Shown here in pieces: positions 16,314 through 24,132 of a stretch of DNA of 29,300 nt. Both the position numbers and the translations under genes were made by a program. The DNA lies in NCBI GenBank assembly GCA_040758255.1, contig JBFLVX010000011.1:1-29300 (forward strand). The letters are read 5' to 3'. Origin of the DNA: JACRPZ01 sp040758255 (lineage in GTDB: Bacteria > Nitrospirota > Thermodesulfovibrionia > UBA6902). Every line of letters begins with the position of its first letter. The first letter of the stretch is position 1. The notes below the pieces were generated by a model. The model was not told where the DNA came from. It did no database searches and was given only the letters and a program-made list of their open reading frames with translations.

Positions 16314-17969
16314 ATGCGATTTTACAGTAGGCCTATTTTTCATATTCTGCTTATAGTTATAGCCGGCATCCTTTCCTACTCCAATACCTTTAAGGTTCCA
16401 TTTGAGTTTGATGATAAAGTGATGGTTGTTGAGAATCCTACGATTAAGAGCCTTCAGTACTTCATTGATATGGATAAAGCAAAGGAGGCCGGGGTATATG
16501 AATTACTCATAAGCAGAACAGCAGGCTATCTTAGCTTTGCAATAAACTATAAGATACACGGTCTCGATGTTACAGGTTATCATATCTTTAACCTGTCAGT
16601 TCATATCATCAACGCCCTATTAATTTACTGGTTTGTGTTGCTCACATTTAACACTCCCTATTTTTTAAAGATCATACAATCGCCGCAAAGTCCGGCCGTA
16701 CCCCTCTTCAGCCAAAAGGCGCAGATGGGGATCTTTACCGCAGTTTTTTCAGCATTATTCTTTGCCGTCCATCCAATCCAGACAGAGGCGGTTACATACA
16801 TATGGCAGAGGGTCACATCGCTTGCGACTCTTTTCTATCTCCTCTCGCTTGTTATGTATATAAAGTTCAGAAGAGCGGAAGGGACCCCAAATTCCGGGAG
16901 CCGTTATCTTTTTTATTTATCATCAGTTTTCTCCGCTGCCCTTTCCATGAAGAGCAAGGAGATCGCATTCACCCTTCCGGTCATCATCACGCTTTATGAA
17001 TTTATCTTCTTTGACGGTAAATTCAAAAAAAGGATCATCACTCTGATCCCTCTTATCCTTACAATGCTGATCATACCTTTAACAATAATAAACGTAAGCA
17101 CGGGTAAACCTCTTGGAGATTTAATCAGCGATGCATCTGACGCAACGAGAATTGATACAACTATTTCAAGAACGGATTATCTGTTTACACAATTCAGGGT
17201 AATAGTTACATACATACGGCTTTTATTCGTCCCGGTGAACCAGAATCTTGATTATGACTATCCTGCCTACAATTCTTTTTTTGAGCCGGGAGTGTTTTTA
17301 TCATTTCTTTTGCTCTTCTCTATCTTGGCCCTTGGGATCCGGCTGTTTTACCGTTCACGGCCTCCTGTCTTCAGCCTTCCAACTTCCAACTGTCACATGC
17401 TGATTTATTTTCGGCTTATCTCCTTTGGCATCTTCTGGTTTTTTATAACACTCTCCGTTGAATCAAGTTTTATTCCTATAGTAGATTTAATTTTTGAGCA
17501 CAGGGTTTATCTTCCGTCCGTTGGTTTTTTCATGGCATTGACATCCGCTATCGAAGCAGGAACGGAGAGATGGAGAGAGAGGGGTGTATATGCAAAAAAG
17601 GCGGTTATATATGCAATGCTTGCGGTGGCGCTGGCGCTGTCGGTCGCTGCATATGCAAGAAATGATATATGGAATGACGGCGTAAAGTTATGGGGTAATA
17701 CCGTAGAGGGAAGCCCGGAGAAGGCACGGCCTCATTATAACCTTGGGGTTGCTTTGACGGATCAGGGCAGAACCGATGAGGCTATTAACGAGTATAAGAC
17801 CGCGATAAGGCTTAACCCTGATTATGTTAAGGCACATTATAATCTCGGAAGCACATACATGAGTCAGGGCAGAAATGATCAGGCTATAAAAGAATTTAAA
17901 ATAGTACTGGCTCTCAAACCCGATTACCCCCTTGTACGCAAATTTATTGAATTTCTTAAGAAAAAGTAG
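16314..17969 (+). CDS. TMTC-like GT-C membrane protein with C-terminal TPRs, duplicate copy 2
   Basis: 551 residues, nearly identical to the gene 1,805 bases upstream. Visible protein changes in the membrane part are few: D to E in V-V-D-N-P, I to M in I-D-I-D-K, F to L in G-Y-F-S, and G to R in R-W-G-E-R. The catalytic-type F-D-D motif and the H-P-I-Q-T-E motif are intact. Only two full TPRs are present, so the protein is 35 residues (one TPR) shorter, and the last repeat differs in sequence. If the TPRs choose the acceptor, the two copies may share donor chemistry and differ in target; this is inference. No clear ribosome-binding site lies before ATG, as in copy 1. Confidence 0.83.
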   Translation: MRFYSRPIFHILLIVIAGILSYSNTFKVPFEFDDKVMVVENPTIKSLQYFIDMDKAKEAGVYELLISRTAGYLSFAINYKIHGLDVTGYHIFNLSVHIINALLIYWFVLLTFNTPYFLKIIQSPQSPAVPLFSQKAQMGIFTAVFSALFFAVHPIQTEAVTYIWQRVTSLATLFYLLSLVMYIKFRRAEGTPNSGSRYLFYLSSVFSAALSMKSKEIAFTLPVIITLYEFIFFDGKFKKRIITLIPLILTMLIIPLTIINVSTGKPLGDLISDASDATRIDTTISRTDYLFTQFRVIVTYIRLLFVPVNQNLDYDYPAYNSFFEPGVFLSFLLLFSILALGIRLFYRSRPPVFSLPTSNCHMLIYFRLISFGIFWFFITLSVESSFIPIVDLIFEHRVYLPSVGFFMALTSAIEAGTERWRERGVYAKKAVIYAMLAVALALSVAAYARNDIWNDGVKLWGNTVEGSPEKARPHYNLGVALTDQGRTDEAINEYKTAIRLNPDYVKAHYNLGSTYMSQGRNDQAIKEFKIVLALKPDYPLVRKFIEFLKKK

Positions 17970-18098
17970 GTATTATGTTTATAAAGGTCTTTCGATCATG
18001 ATGGCCTGTCTGAATAGAAGGTGAAATAGAAAGCATGTTGACGACATTAATGAAAATGAAGAAGCGAAAATTATACAACTAATGGCTGAACGCTGATT

Positions 18099-19442
18099 AT
18101 GAAACTTTGTATAATCTTCCCCCCCCTGCCTTTCGGCTGGACCCCGGTGGCGCCGCCAAGCCTTGAATATCTTGCAGCACTTACCCGAAGGGCTGATCCT
18201 GATATTGAGATTGAACTTATCAGCGCAAGCGCTGATCCCAATGCAATTGACCGGTTGGATTGTGACCTTGCCGCTATAAGTATCCTGACTCCCACAGCCG
18301 TGCCGGGATACAAAATAGCCGAGAAGCTTCGGGCGCGCGGAATTAAAGTGGTGTTTGGCAACATGCATGCTTCCGCCATGCCTGAGGAGGCGAAATCTCA
18401 CGGTGATGCCGTAGTGATAGGAGAGGCTGAATCAGTATGGCCTGAGGTTCTACGCGATTTTAGGGCGGGAGCGTTAAAACCGTTTTACCGCGGCGAACAG
18501 ATAGACCTTGATGACCTTCCGACACCCCTTTATGGTTTGTTGAAAGGCGGGCGCAAACATCAGTTCAGGATTGTTAATACCTCGCGCGGATGTCCTTATA
18601 ACTGCACATTCTGTTCAGTCAAGCCTTTTTACGGGCCGAGGATACGCTTTAGGCCTATTGAACACGTTGTGCGCGATGTAGCGGCTATTCCGGAAAAGAT
18701 GTATATAAACGGAGACGAAAACATCTGGTGGGCGGGCAAGGCTCAGCGCGCGATAGACCTGTTCAACGCGCTCAGAGGAAGCGGAAAGAGGTGGATGGGT
18801 TTCGGCAGTCTCAGGCCAGTGCTTGAGCCTGAAGGATCTGCCATGCTGAAAGCCGCGAGGGAGAGCGGCCTCCTCTCTCTATGGGTAGGGTGGGAGTCAA
18901 TCTCCGACGAGGGGCTGAGAGAGTTCTCCGCGGGAGGCAAGATAGGCATTGACCGTGAGCGCGCAGTAAAGACGCTTAAAGACAACGGCATAGATGTATC
19001 GCTCTTCTACATGTTAGGCAGCCGCCATGATTCGCTTGAGGACTTTAAACGCTCCATTGATGTTGCTGAGAGGCTGGGGGTCAGCATGCATCCGTCTCTG
19101 GTCGTTCCGTATCCGGCGACAAAGCTTCGCGAGCAGTACGAACCTTATATCTTTAAAGAATTAGGCTGGGAATATTACACCGGCGCATATGCCCTGTTTG
19201 AGCATCCTGACCCTGCAATGACGCCTGAAGTGCGGGAAGAGAAGTTTTATGAAAGCTCGCTTGAACTGCTGAGCTTGCCGCGGGTCTTGCGTCATATGTT
19301 CAAAGTTCCGTTCGCAAGTTTTCCCCATGCCCATATACTTTCGCTCATGTCACAGATCCCGGTGCGAAGCGGCATGAAGATTGCATATAATAAATGGAAG
19401 GCTTCAAAAGATGCGGTAAATGAGATGAGGTTAAAGGCCTAA
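18099..19442 (+). CDS. Cobalamin-binding-type radical SAM protein
   Basis: 447 residues. The N-terminal B12-binding-like domain (about 1-130) has P-P-S-L-E-Y-L-A-A-L, G-N-M-H-A-S-A-M-P-E and I-G-E-A-E-S. The radical SAM core begins at S-R-G-C-P-Y-N-C-T-F-C, with cysteines at 165, 169 and 172. A glycine/acidic strand (Y-I-N-G-D-E-N-I-W-W) and V-G-W-E-S-I follow, as in related proteins. The canonical DxHxxG ligand is not seen, so cobalamin binding is not proven. The ATG lacks a strong ribosome-binding site. It lies 129 bases after the duplicated TMTC gene and 93 bases before the LuxE-like gene, all in one direction. The substrate is unknown; a lipid or glycan part is a guess from context. Confidence 0.84.
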   Translation: MKLCIIFPPLPFGWTPVAPPSLEYLAALTRRADPDIEIELISASADPNAIDRLDCDLAAISILTPTAVPGYKIAEKLRARGIKVVFGNMHASAMPEEAKSHGDAVVIGEAESVWPEVLRDFRAGALKPFYRGEQIDLDDLPTPLYGLLKGGRKHQFRIVNTSRGCPYNCTFCSVKPFYGPRIRFRPIEHVVRDVAAIPEKMYINGDENIWWAGKAQRAIDLFNALRGSGKRWMGFGSLRPVLEPEGSAMLKAARESGLLSLWVGWESISDEGLREFSAGGKIGIDRERAVKTLKDNGIDVSLFYMLGSRHDSLEDFKRSIDVAERLGVSMHPSLVVPYPATKLREQYEPYIFKELGWEYYTGAYALFEHPDPAMTPEVREEKFYESSLELLSLPRVLRHMFKVPFASFPHAHILSLMSQIPVRSGMKIAYNKWKASKDAVNEMRLKA

Positions 19443-19458
19443 TAAACAGGCTTTACCT

Positions 19459-19489
19459 ACAAAAATGTATTTATTAACAAAAATGTATT
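19459..19489. repeat. 13-base direct repeat upstream of the LuxE-like gene
   Basis: ACAAAAATGTATT occurs at 19459-19471 and again at 19477-19489, an 18-base period, within the 93-base A/T-rich gap before the LuxE-like gene. It could be a pair of operator half-sites on about the same face of the helix. No regulator is identified. Confidence 0.5.
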
Positions 19490-19535
19490 GAAAACATGAT
19501 TTTTTATTAAGAAATACAGGCTTAAGGGGGTTATT

Positions 19536-21017
19536 ATGACCGGTAAATATAATGATAATGAGAGGCATCAGCTTACGGAAGATGTTCTTAGATTTATAGA
19601 AGCAGGGGTTGATGCAGAGATCCTGGATTTTAATGATTATTGCATGAGGATGTTCGCCATGCACTATGAGAACAACAAGATATTCCGTGAGTTCTGCGAT
19701 GCAAAGAAGGTGAAGCCGGGCGACATCTCCAGATGGGAAGATGTTCCGATGGTCTATAACGATATGTTCAAGACGCACCTTGTCGCATCCTTTCCTCTGG
19801 AGCAGTCTGTTATGTCATGCCTTACAGGAGGGACAACCAGCCTGACACAGCGAGGCCGCATCTTCCGTGATGAGGACGGCAAGCGTCTCGTGTTTGCAGC
19901 GAACCGCACTATGACAGGATCGTACCTATTTCCTGATTTTGAGGAAGGGAAGCGCTGCCGCATACTTATCCTTGCGCCGAGCCCTGAGCTTGCGCCGTCA
20001 ATGGGCATGGCTATAGGCATGGATCAGACGCGCCGGAACTTTGGCACTCCCGACAGTCTGTTTCTGCTTGGCAAATCCGGGATTCATATCAATGAACTTT
20101 TAAAGGCGCTCAGAGAGTCTGAAGCGGGCGGCGTGCCGGTGGCTCTTATAGGTGCCACGTCCGCGTATGTGTACTTCTTTCAGGCGTGCCGCAGAAAGAA
20201 GATGAAGTTCTGTCTTCCGCCCGGAAGCCGCATATGCGACGGCGGAGGATACCGCGGCAGGTTCGGTCCCGTGAGCCGCGAGGATTATTACGGGATGGTG
20301 AAGGAGATACTTAACATACCGGATTCCCACTGTGTAAATGTGCTGGGTGAAGCTGAGACAGCCACAAACCTTTTTGACGACTCTCTTCGCCGTTACGCGA
20401 AGGGGCTGCCTCCGCGCAAGCGTACGAGGCCTGTTCCGCCGTGGTCGCGTGTGAGGGCCATGAGCATTGACGATCTGAGGCCATTGCCTGACGGAGAGGT
20501 CGGGCTGCTCGCGCACTGGGATCTTGCCAATGTGCCGACAGTCCTTGCAGTCATCACCGATAACCTCGGCTATACCACTGATGACGGACGCGGCTGCGAG
20601 ATGGTGGGACGCGCCAAGATCGAGGGCGGCAAGGTATCGCCGCTTCCTGATGAGGAGCCTGCGAGCCCGATGGGAGATTCGGCAATCTTCCGCATGCTTG
20701 AGAAGTATGTGCATTTCACTATAGACCTTAAGATGCAGATGGCAAAAGACCCGAAGGCGGAACCGAGCGTGCGTGAGGAGATAGAGGCGAGGCCCGGCTC
20801 TGTCGCGTCATGCCCGCAGGTTGTGGACGAGATACTCGTAGCGCAGGCTGATGCCGAGGCTGCTGACGAGAGGGATAGATCTCTCGGCGCATTCAAGGAT
20901 CAGACAGAGCGCCCGCTGGAATGGTATGCCGAAGAGGAGAAGAAGCAGAAGCTTGCGGACCATCCCTCGGGACTTCGGTCGGAGAAGCAGGTTAAGAAGA
21001 AGGAAAAGAGCAAGTAG
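19536..21017 (+). CDS. LuxE-like acyl-protein synthetase (adenylate-forming enzyme)
   Basis: 493 residues. The protein resembles the LuxE/acyl-protein synthetase branch of adenylate-forming enzymes, which activate a fatty acid with ATP and pass it to a cysteine or another carrier. L-T-G-G-T-T-S-L-T-Q-R-G (about 96-107) fits the glycine/threonine-rich phosphate-binding loop. G-S-R-I-C-D-G-G-G-Y-R-G (230-241) and L-G-E-A-E-T-A-T-N-L-F (270-280) match later nucleotide-binding positions. The C-terminal ~40 residues are highly charged and probably disordered. AAGGGGG at 19524-19530 gives a good ribosome-binding site. It lies nine bases before the next TMTC-like gene, so co-expression is likely. 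A PaaK-like CoA ligase is the main alternative. Confidence 0.77.
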   Translation: MTGKYNDNERHQLTEDVLRFIEAGVDAEILDFNDYCMRMFAMHYENNKIFREFCDAKKVKPGDISRWEDVPMVYNDMFKTHLVASFPLEQSVMSCLTGGTTSLTQRGRIFRDEDGKRLVFAANRTMTGSYLFPDFEEGKRCRILILAPSPELAPSMGMAIGMDQTRRNFGTPDSLFLLGKSGIHINELLKALRESEAGGVPVALIGATSAYVYFFQACRRKKMKFCLPPGSRICDGGGYRGRFGPVSREDYYGMVKEILNIPDSHCVNVLGEAETATNLFDDSLRRYAKGLPPRKRTRPVPPWSRVRAMSIDDLRPLPDGEVGLLAHWDLANVPTVLAVITDNLGYTTDDGRGCEMVGRAKIEGGKVSPLPDEEPASPMGDSAIFRMLEKYVHFTIDLKMQMAKDPKAEPSVREEIEARPGSVASCPQVVDEILVAQADAEAADERDRSLGAFKDQTERPLEWYAEEEKKQKLADHPSGLRSEKQVKKKEKSK

Positions 21018-21026
21018 AGCAGGGAA

Positions 21027-22709
21027 ATGAACATATTTAGTCGTGATATTGCCGCGGTTTTCCTCTTTAGAGAAGAAAAAAGAGAACAATATTTTGGCCT
21101 GCTAATTGCAGCCATAGCATTTCTTGTTTACGCAAACTCTACAGGCAACGGTTTTGTCTCGGACGACCACAGCGTTATCCTCAATAATTCCGTTCTCCGC
21201 GCCGCGCCGGTCTCGCTCTTCAATACTATTGACACAACCAGCGATACGCAGCTCTCGCCGTATTACCGTCCTCTGACATATCTTACGTTTCTTATCGAGG
21301 AGCGGCTGCATGGCTTTGACCCTTTCATGATGCACCTCTTCAATGTTTTACTTCATGCAGTGAACGCATTTCTTGTTTATCGCCTTGGCATAGCTCTTTT
21401 AAACGACCAGAAAGCAGCGCTTCTGGCGGGACTTTTATTCGCTGTCCATCCGGTGCATACGGAGGGTGTAAATTTTCTCTCAGGCGGCAGAAACACCATG
21501 TTAGCCTGTTTTTTTATTCTTGCAGCGGTGCTGATTCACAGAAGGGCTGTATTAAAGAGCAGATTTCAAGTTGCCTTATTTGGCGCTGCGCTCTTTCTGG
21601 CAGGGCTTTTTTCAAAGGAGATGGCGATGATGGTACTGCCTTTTATCCTGTTTCTGGAGATTCCTAATATCAAAGAAGGCTTATCCGGTGAGAGGCTCAA
21701 ATCGGCCTTGCGCCTTTCTCCGTATGCCGTGGCAGCATTTGTTTATCTTTTCATGCGATGGCAGACACTTTCAAGGCTTGGCATCCAGCGCGGCATAGTG
21801 CCAGATTTCGGTGAGCAAAACCTTAATGGCATATACATTATACCTGGCCTTGCGGAGAGGCTGCTTGACAACATATATATAGTTCCTCGTTATATCTTAA
21901 CCATAGTTTGGCCTGCAGCATTAAGTCCCCGTTATGAAGTGCCGGATGATTTCAACTTATATGCCCTGCCGCTCTTTATCGGATGGCTTTCAATAATTGC
22001 GGCGCTTGCATGGCTCTTAAGACGTGGCAGGAGCAAGACAGGGCTTTTCGGGCTTTCATGGCTTGCTCTTTTCTGGCTTCCTGTGAGCGGCCTCTTCTAT
22101 TTTTCGAGCGTCACGCTGGCAGACCGTTTTCTGTATATTCCGGCTATCGGCCTCTGGATGATTGCTGCCGATCACACAGTGAGGTTTGCGCCAACCGCAT
22201 CATCGGCCCGAAGGTACGGCACGATATTCATATGCGTACTTCTGCTGGTTTTGGCTTCGCTTACTGTAATGCGCAATATGGACTGGAGAAACGACATCAC
22301 GCTTACTTCCCGGCTTGCCGAGCAGTATCCTGAAAATCCCTGGGGACATCTGCATCTTGGAAGCGCATACATTCAGAGACGAGGCGAACATGACCTCGAA
22401 CTGGCTGAGAAAGAATTTGAAAAGGCGCTTGCACTGGATCATACCATGCAATCGGTGTACACGCCATTGGGGTACATCAAACTGGAAAAAGGAGATTTCG
22501 AGGGGGCGGTGTATTACTATTCAGAGGCTCTTGCAATTTTTCCTTTTGACAGAGACGCGAGAATAAACCGGGGGATTGCATACGAGAAGCTCGGCAGATA
22601 TAAAGAAGCGCTCGCGGATTACCAGTTTTATCTGACTATCCCCACATATAATAACGTTCCGGGCTCAAATGAATATGCTGAAAAAAATAATGGAACTTGC
22701 GCAATATGA
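21027..22709 (+). CDS. TMTC-like GT-C membrane protein with C-terminal TPRs (third paralogue; possible 3' frameshift)
   Basis: 560 residues. After a membrane segment the first outer loop has F-V-S-D-D-H-S, the acidic pair expected in GT-C enzymes, then P-Y-Y-R-P-L-T-Y-L-T-F. A-V-H-P-V-H-T-E-G-V and S-G-G-R-N-T-M-L-A follow, then about ten membrane segments and three TPR-like repeats from about 440. It is much closer to the gene at 24133 than to the duplicated pair. The C-terminus is odd: a run of seven A at 22681-22687 switches the frame so that the protein ends N-N-G-T-C-A-I. A different A count would give K-I-M-E-L-A-Q-Y-E-R ending at 22716, closer to the paralogue's end. Only the last few residues are affected. 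Confidence 0.83.
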   Translation: MNIFSRDIAAVFLFREEKREQYFGLLIAAIAFLVYANSTGNGFVSDDHSVILNNSVLRAAPVSLFNTIDTTSDTQLSPYYRPLTYLTFLIEERLHGFDPFMMHLFNVLLHAVNAFLVYRLGIALLNDQKAALLAGLLFAVHPVHTEGVNFLSGGRNTMLACFFILAAVLIHRRAVLKSRFQVALFGAALFLAGLFSKEMAMMVLPFILFLEIPNIKEGLSGERLKSALRLSPYAVAAFVYLFMRWQTLSRLGIQRGIVPDFGEQNLNGIYIIPGLAERLLDNIYIVPRYILTIVWPAALSPRYEVPDDFNLYALPLFIGWLSIIAALAWLLRRGRSKTGLFGLSWLALFWLPVSGLFYFSSVTLADRFLYIPAIGLWMIAADHTVRFAPTASSARRYGTIFICVLLLVLASLTVMRNMDWRNDITLTSRLAEQYPENPWGHLHLGSAYIQRRGEHDLELAEKEFEKALALDHTMQSVYTPLGYIKLEKGDFEGAVYYYSEALAIFPFDRDARINRGIAYEKLGRYKEALADYQFYLTIPTYNNVPGSNEYAEKNNGTCAI

Positions 22710-22852
22710 ACGTTAAGGGATTTGAATGGTGTCAATCTCCATTAGGATGGGAAGGGGAGATTACGAGCCTGCGCTGTGTGCTGCGTCCCTATGCGGAAGA
22801 ACGGTTGCGAGAGCTTTCGCGTATGCGGGATGCAGAGGAAAACAAACAATGA
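22706..22852 (+). CDS. Possible small ORF (48 aa) coupled to the TMTC-like gene
   Basis: ATG at 22706 overlaps the TGA of the upstream gene (ATGA) and opens 48 codons ending at TGA 22850-22852. The second half is charged and helix-prone (R-P-Y-A-E-E-R-L-R-E-L-S-R-M-R). I recognise no family. A further 30-codon frame starts at 22849, again as ATGA, and overlaps the SGNH gene start; that one is weaker. This may be a real small protein filling the 221-base gap, or a decayed gene end. Confidence 0.3.
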   Translation: MNVKGFEWCQSPLGWEGEITSLRCVLRPYAEERLRELSRMRDAEENKQ

Positions 22853-22930
22853 AATCGCCTTTCCGAGAGATACCGGCTCTTTACTTCTATTCCGTATGCT
22901 TCCAATCGTTTAAAGGCGGGGAAGGTTCTA

Positions 22931-23977
22931 ATGAAATTTGAGAACCTTCTTCTTATCAGCTTCTGTGTTTTGCCTTTCGTATTTGGCATTATCTTTTTAT
23001 TTTGTTTCAGGAAACGCCGTGATGTACAGCAGGGCAAAATTAATTATTGGCTTTTCACCGGCAATGTTGCGCTGTTCCTCTTTTTGGCAGCTTTTTTTTT
23101 GTCAGGAGGAGAGATATACTTCCGTTTTCTGTATGATCAGTCCGACTCCTTCACTCAAACGCTAACAGGGCAAGCCTGGTATAACAAGCACTATCATTTA
23201 AACTCTTGGGGGATAAGGGACTCCATAGAGTATCTCCAATATAAAAATACGGAAAAGCCGAGAATCACGTTTCTTGGCGACTCCTTCACCGCGGGGCACG
23301 GGATTACTGATGTGGAGAAGCGTTTTGCAAACCGCATCCGCGCTTTACGCCCGGATTGGGAAATACAAGTCTTTGGCTTTAATGGGTTCGACTCAATTGA
23401 TGAGGCAGATTTTCTCAAAACAGTTTCGCCGGAGTATTATTTTGACAACGTGCTGTTAGTTTATGTGTTGAATGACATATCCAAGGTTATGCCGGCGTGG
23501 GAAGAAAGTTACAATGCGATATACAGCCTGAAACCTCCTTATCTGGCCGCGCAGAGTTATCTTCTTAACACCCTATATTTTCGATGGAAACGCGCCCGCC
23601 TTCCAGGTGTGATGAATTATTTCGATTTCACACTTGCGGCGTACGAGGATGCATCCATATGGGAGATACAGCAAAACACACTTTTGGAGATTACGAAAGA
23701 GGTGGAGGCGCGCGGTGGAAAGTTGCTGGTGGTTACTTTCCCATTCATGCATTCTCTGTGGCAGAATTATGAATTCCAGAGCGTTCACAAACAGCTTGCG
23801 AATTTTTGGAGCACGCAGGGAGTTCCGCATCTGGACCTTCTTGATGTTTTTCAATCGTACGCGCCGGAGAAGCTCACGGTCAATCCATACGACGCACATC
23901 CTAACGAACGAGCGCATGCCTTGGCTGCGGAAGCGATTAACAAATTCCTAAGTTTGCATATCAGGCAAAAAAATTAA
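22931..23977 (+). CDS. SGNH/GDSL-type hydrolase or acyltransferase-like membrane protein
   Basis: 348 residues. Two N-terminal membrane segments (about 5-27 and 39-58) are followed by a periplasmic SGNH domain. Block I is F-L-G-D-S-F-T-A-G-H-G, with the predicted nucleophile Ser118. G-F-N-G-F-D (149-154) fits block II, V-Y-V-L-N-D-I (178-183) fits block III with its Asn, and D-A-H-P-N-E-R (321-327) gives the Asp321/His323 pair of block V. Enzymes of this fold remove or transfer acyl groups on glycans, lipids or proteins. GGGGAAGG at 22918-22925 gives a good ribosome-binding site. It follows the LuxE-like and TMTC-like genes, so a role in acylating or deacylating the same glycoconjugate is plausible but inferred. 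Confidence 0.85.
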   Translation: MKFENLLLISFCVLPFVFGIIFLFCFRKRRDVQQGKINYWLFTGNVALFLFLAAFFLSGGEIYFRFLYDQSDSFTQTLTGQAWYNKHYHLNSWGIRDSIEYLQYKNTEKPRITFLGDSFTAGHGITDVEKRFANRIRALRPDWEIQVFGFNGFDSIDEADFLKTVSPEYYFDNVLLVYVLNDISKVMPAWEESYNAIYSLKPPYLAAQSYLLNTLYFRWKRARLPGVMNYFDFTLAAYEDASIWEIQQNTLLEITKEVEARGGKLLVVTFPFMHSLWQNYEFQSVHKQLANFWSTQGVPHLDLLDVFQSYAPEKLTVNPYDAHPNERAHALAAEAINKFLSLHIRQKN

Positions 23978-24096
23978 CTTAGCAGATAACCATATGCATA
24001 AGTGAGCTTACGAACTGGCTTGCCCCAAACAACGGGGATTGTAAAAGAAAGGCGCTGTATTGTGTATGTTACGCTGCTGCTGACATTGTAATTCAC

Positions 24097-24126
24097 TTGA
24101 CTACCTCATTTCACCGTCACTATGAT
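24097..24126 (+). promoter_or_regulatory. Promoter predicted to make a leaderless mRNA for the fourth TMTC-like gene
   Basis: TTGACT (24097-24102) and TATGAT (24121-24126) are 18 bases apart. The expected transcription start, about seven bases after the -10 box, falls on or next to the A of ATG 24133. No Shine-Dalgarno sequence is present, which fits. The 155 bases before the ORF hold no other gene. Confidence 0.55.
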
Positions 24127-24132
24127 AATATC

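Larger units (their letters stand above)
14494..17969. repeat. Tandem duplication of about 1.7 kb containing two TMTC-like genes
   Basis: The segment from 14494 recurs at 16299 with a constant offset of 1,805 bases and includes 15 bases upstream of the ATG. I count eight mismatches in the first ~220 bases of the ORFs, none between 14726 and 15725 (about 1,000 bases), and renewed mismatches from 15726. The copies then part in the TPR region, where copy one has an extra repeat. The 3' ends regain similarity (K-F-I-E-F-L). Confidence 0.93.

Noticed and set aside
20100..20714. 204-codon minus-strand ORF inside the LuxE-like gene
   Set aside because: It lies wholly opposite conserved LuxE-type motifs and its own product shows no recognisable domain.
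24025..24040. CCCC-AAACAA-CGGGG hairpin after the SGNH gene
   Set aside because: The stem is only four to five bases and no T run follows, so it is not a convincing terminator.
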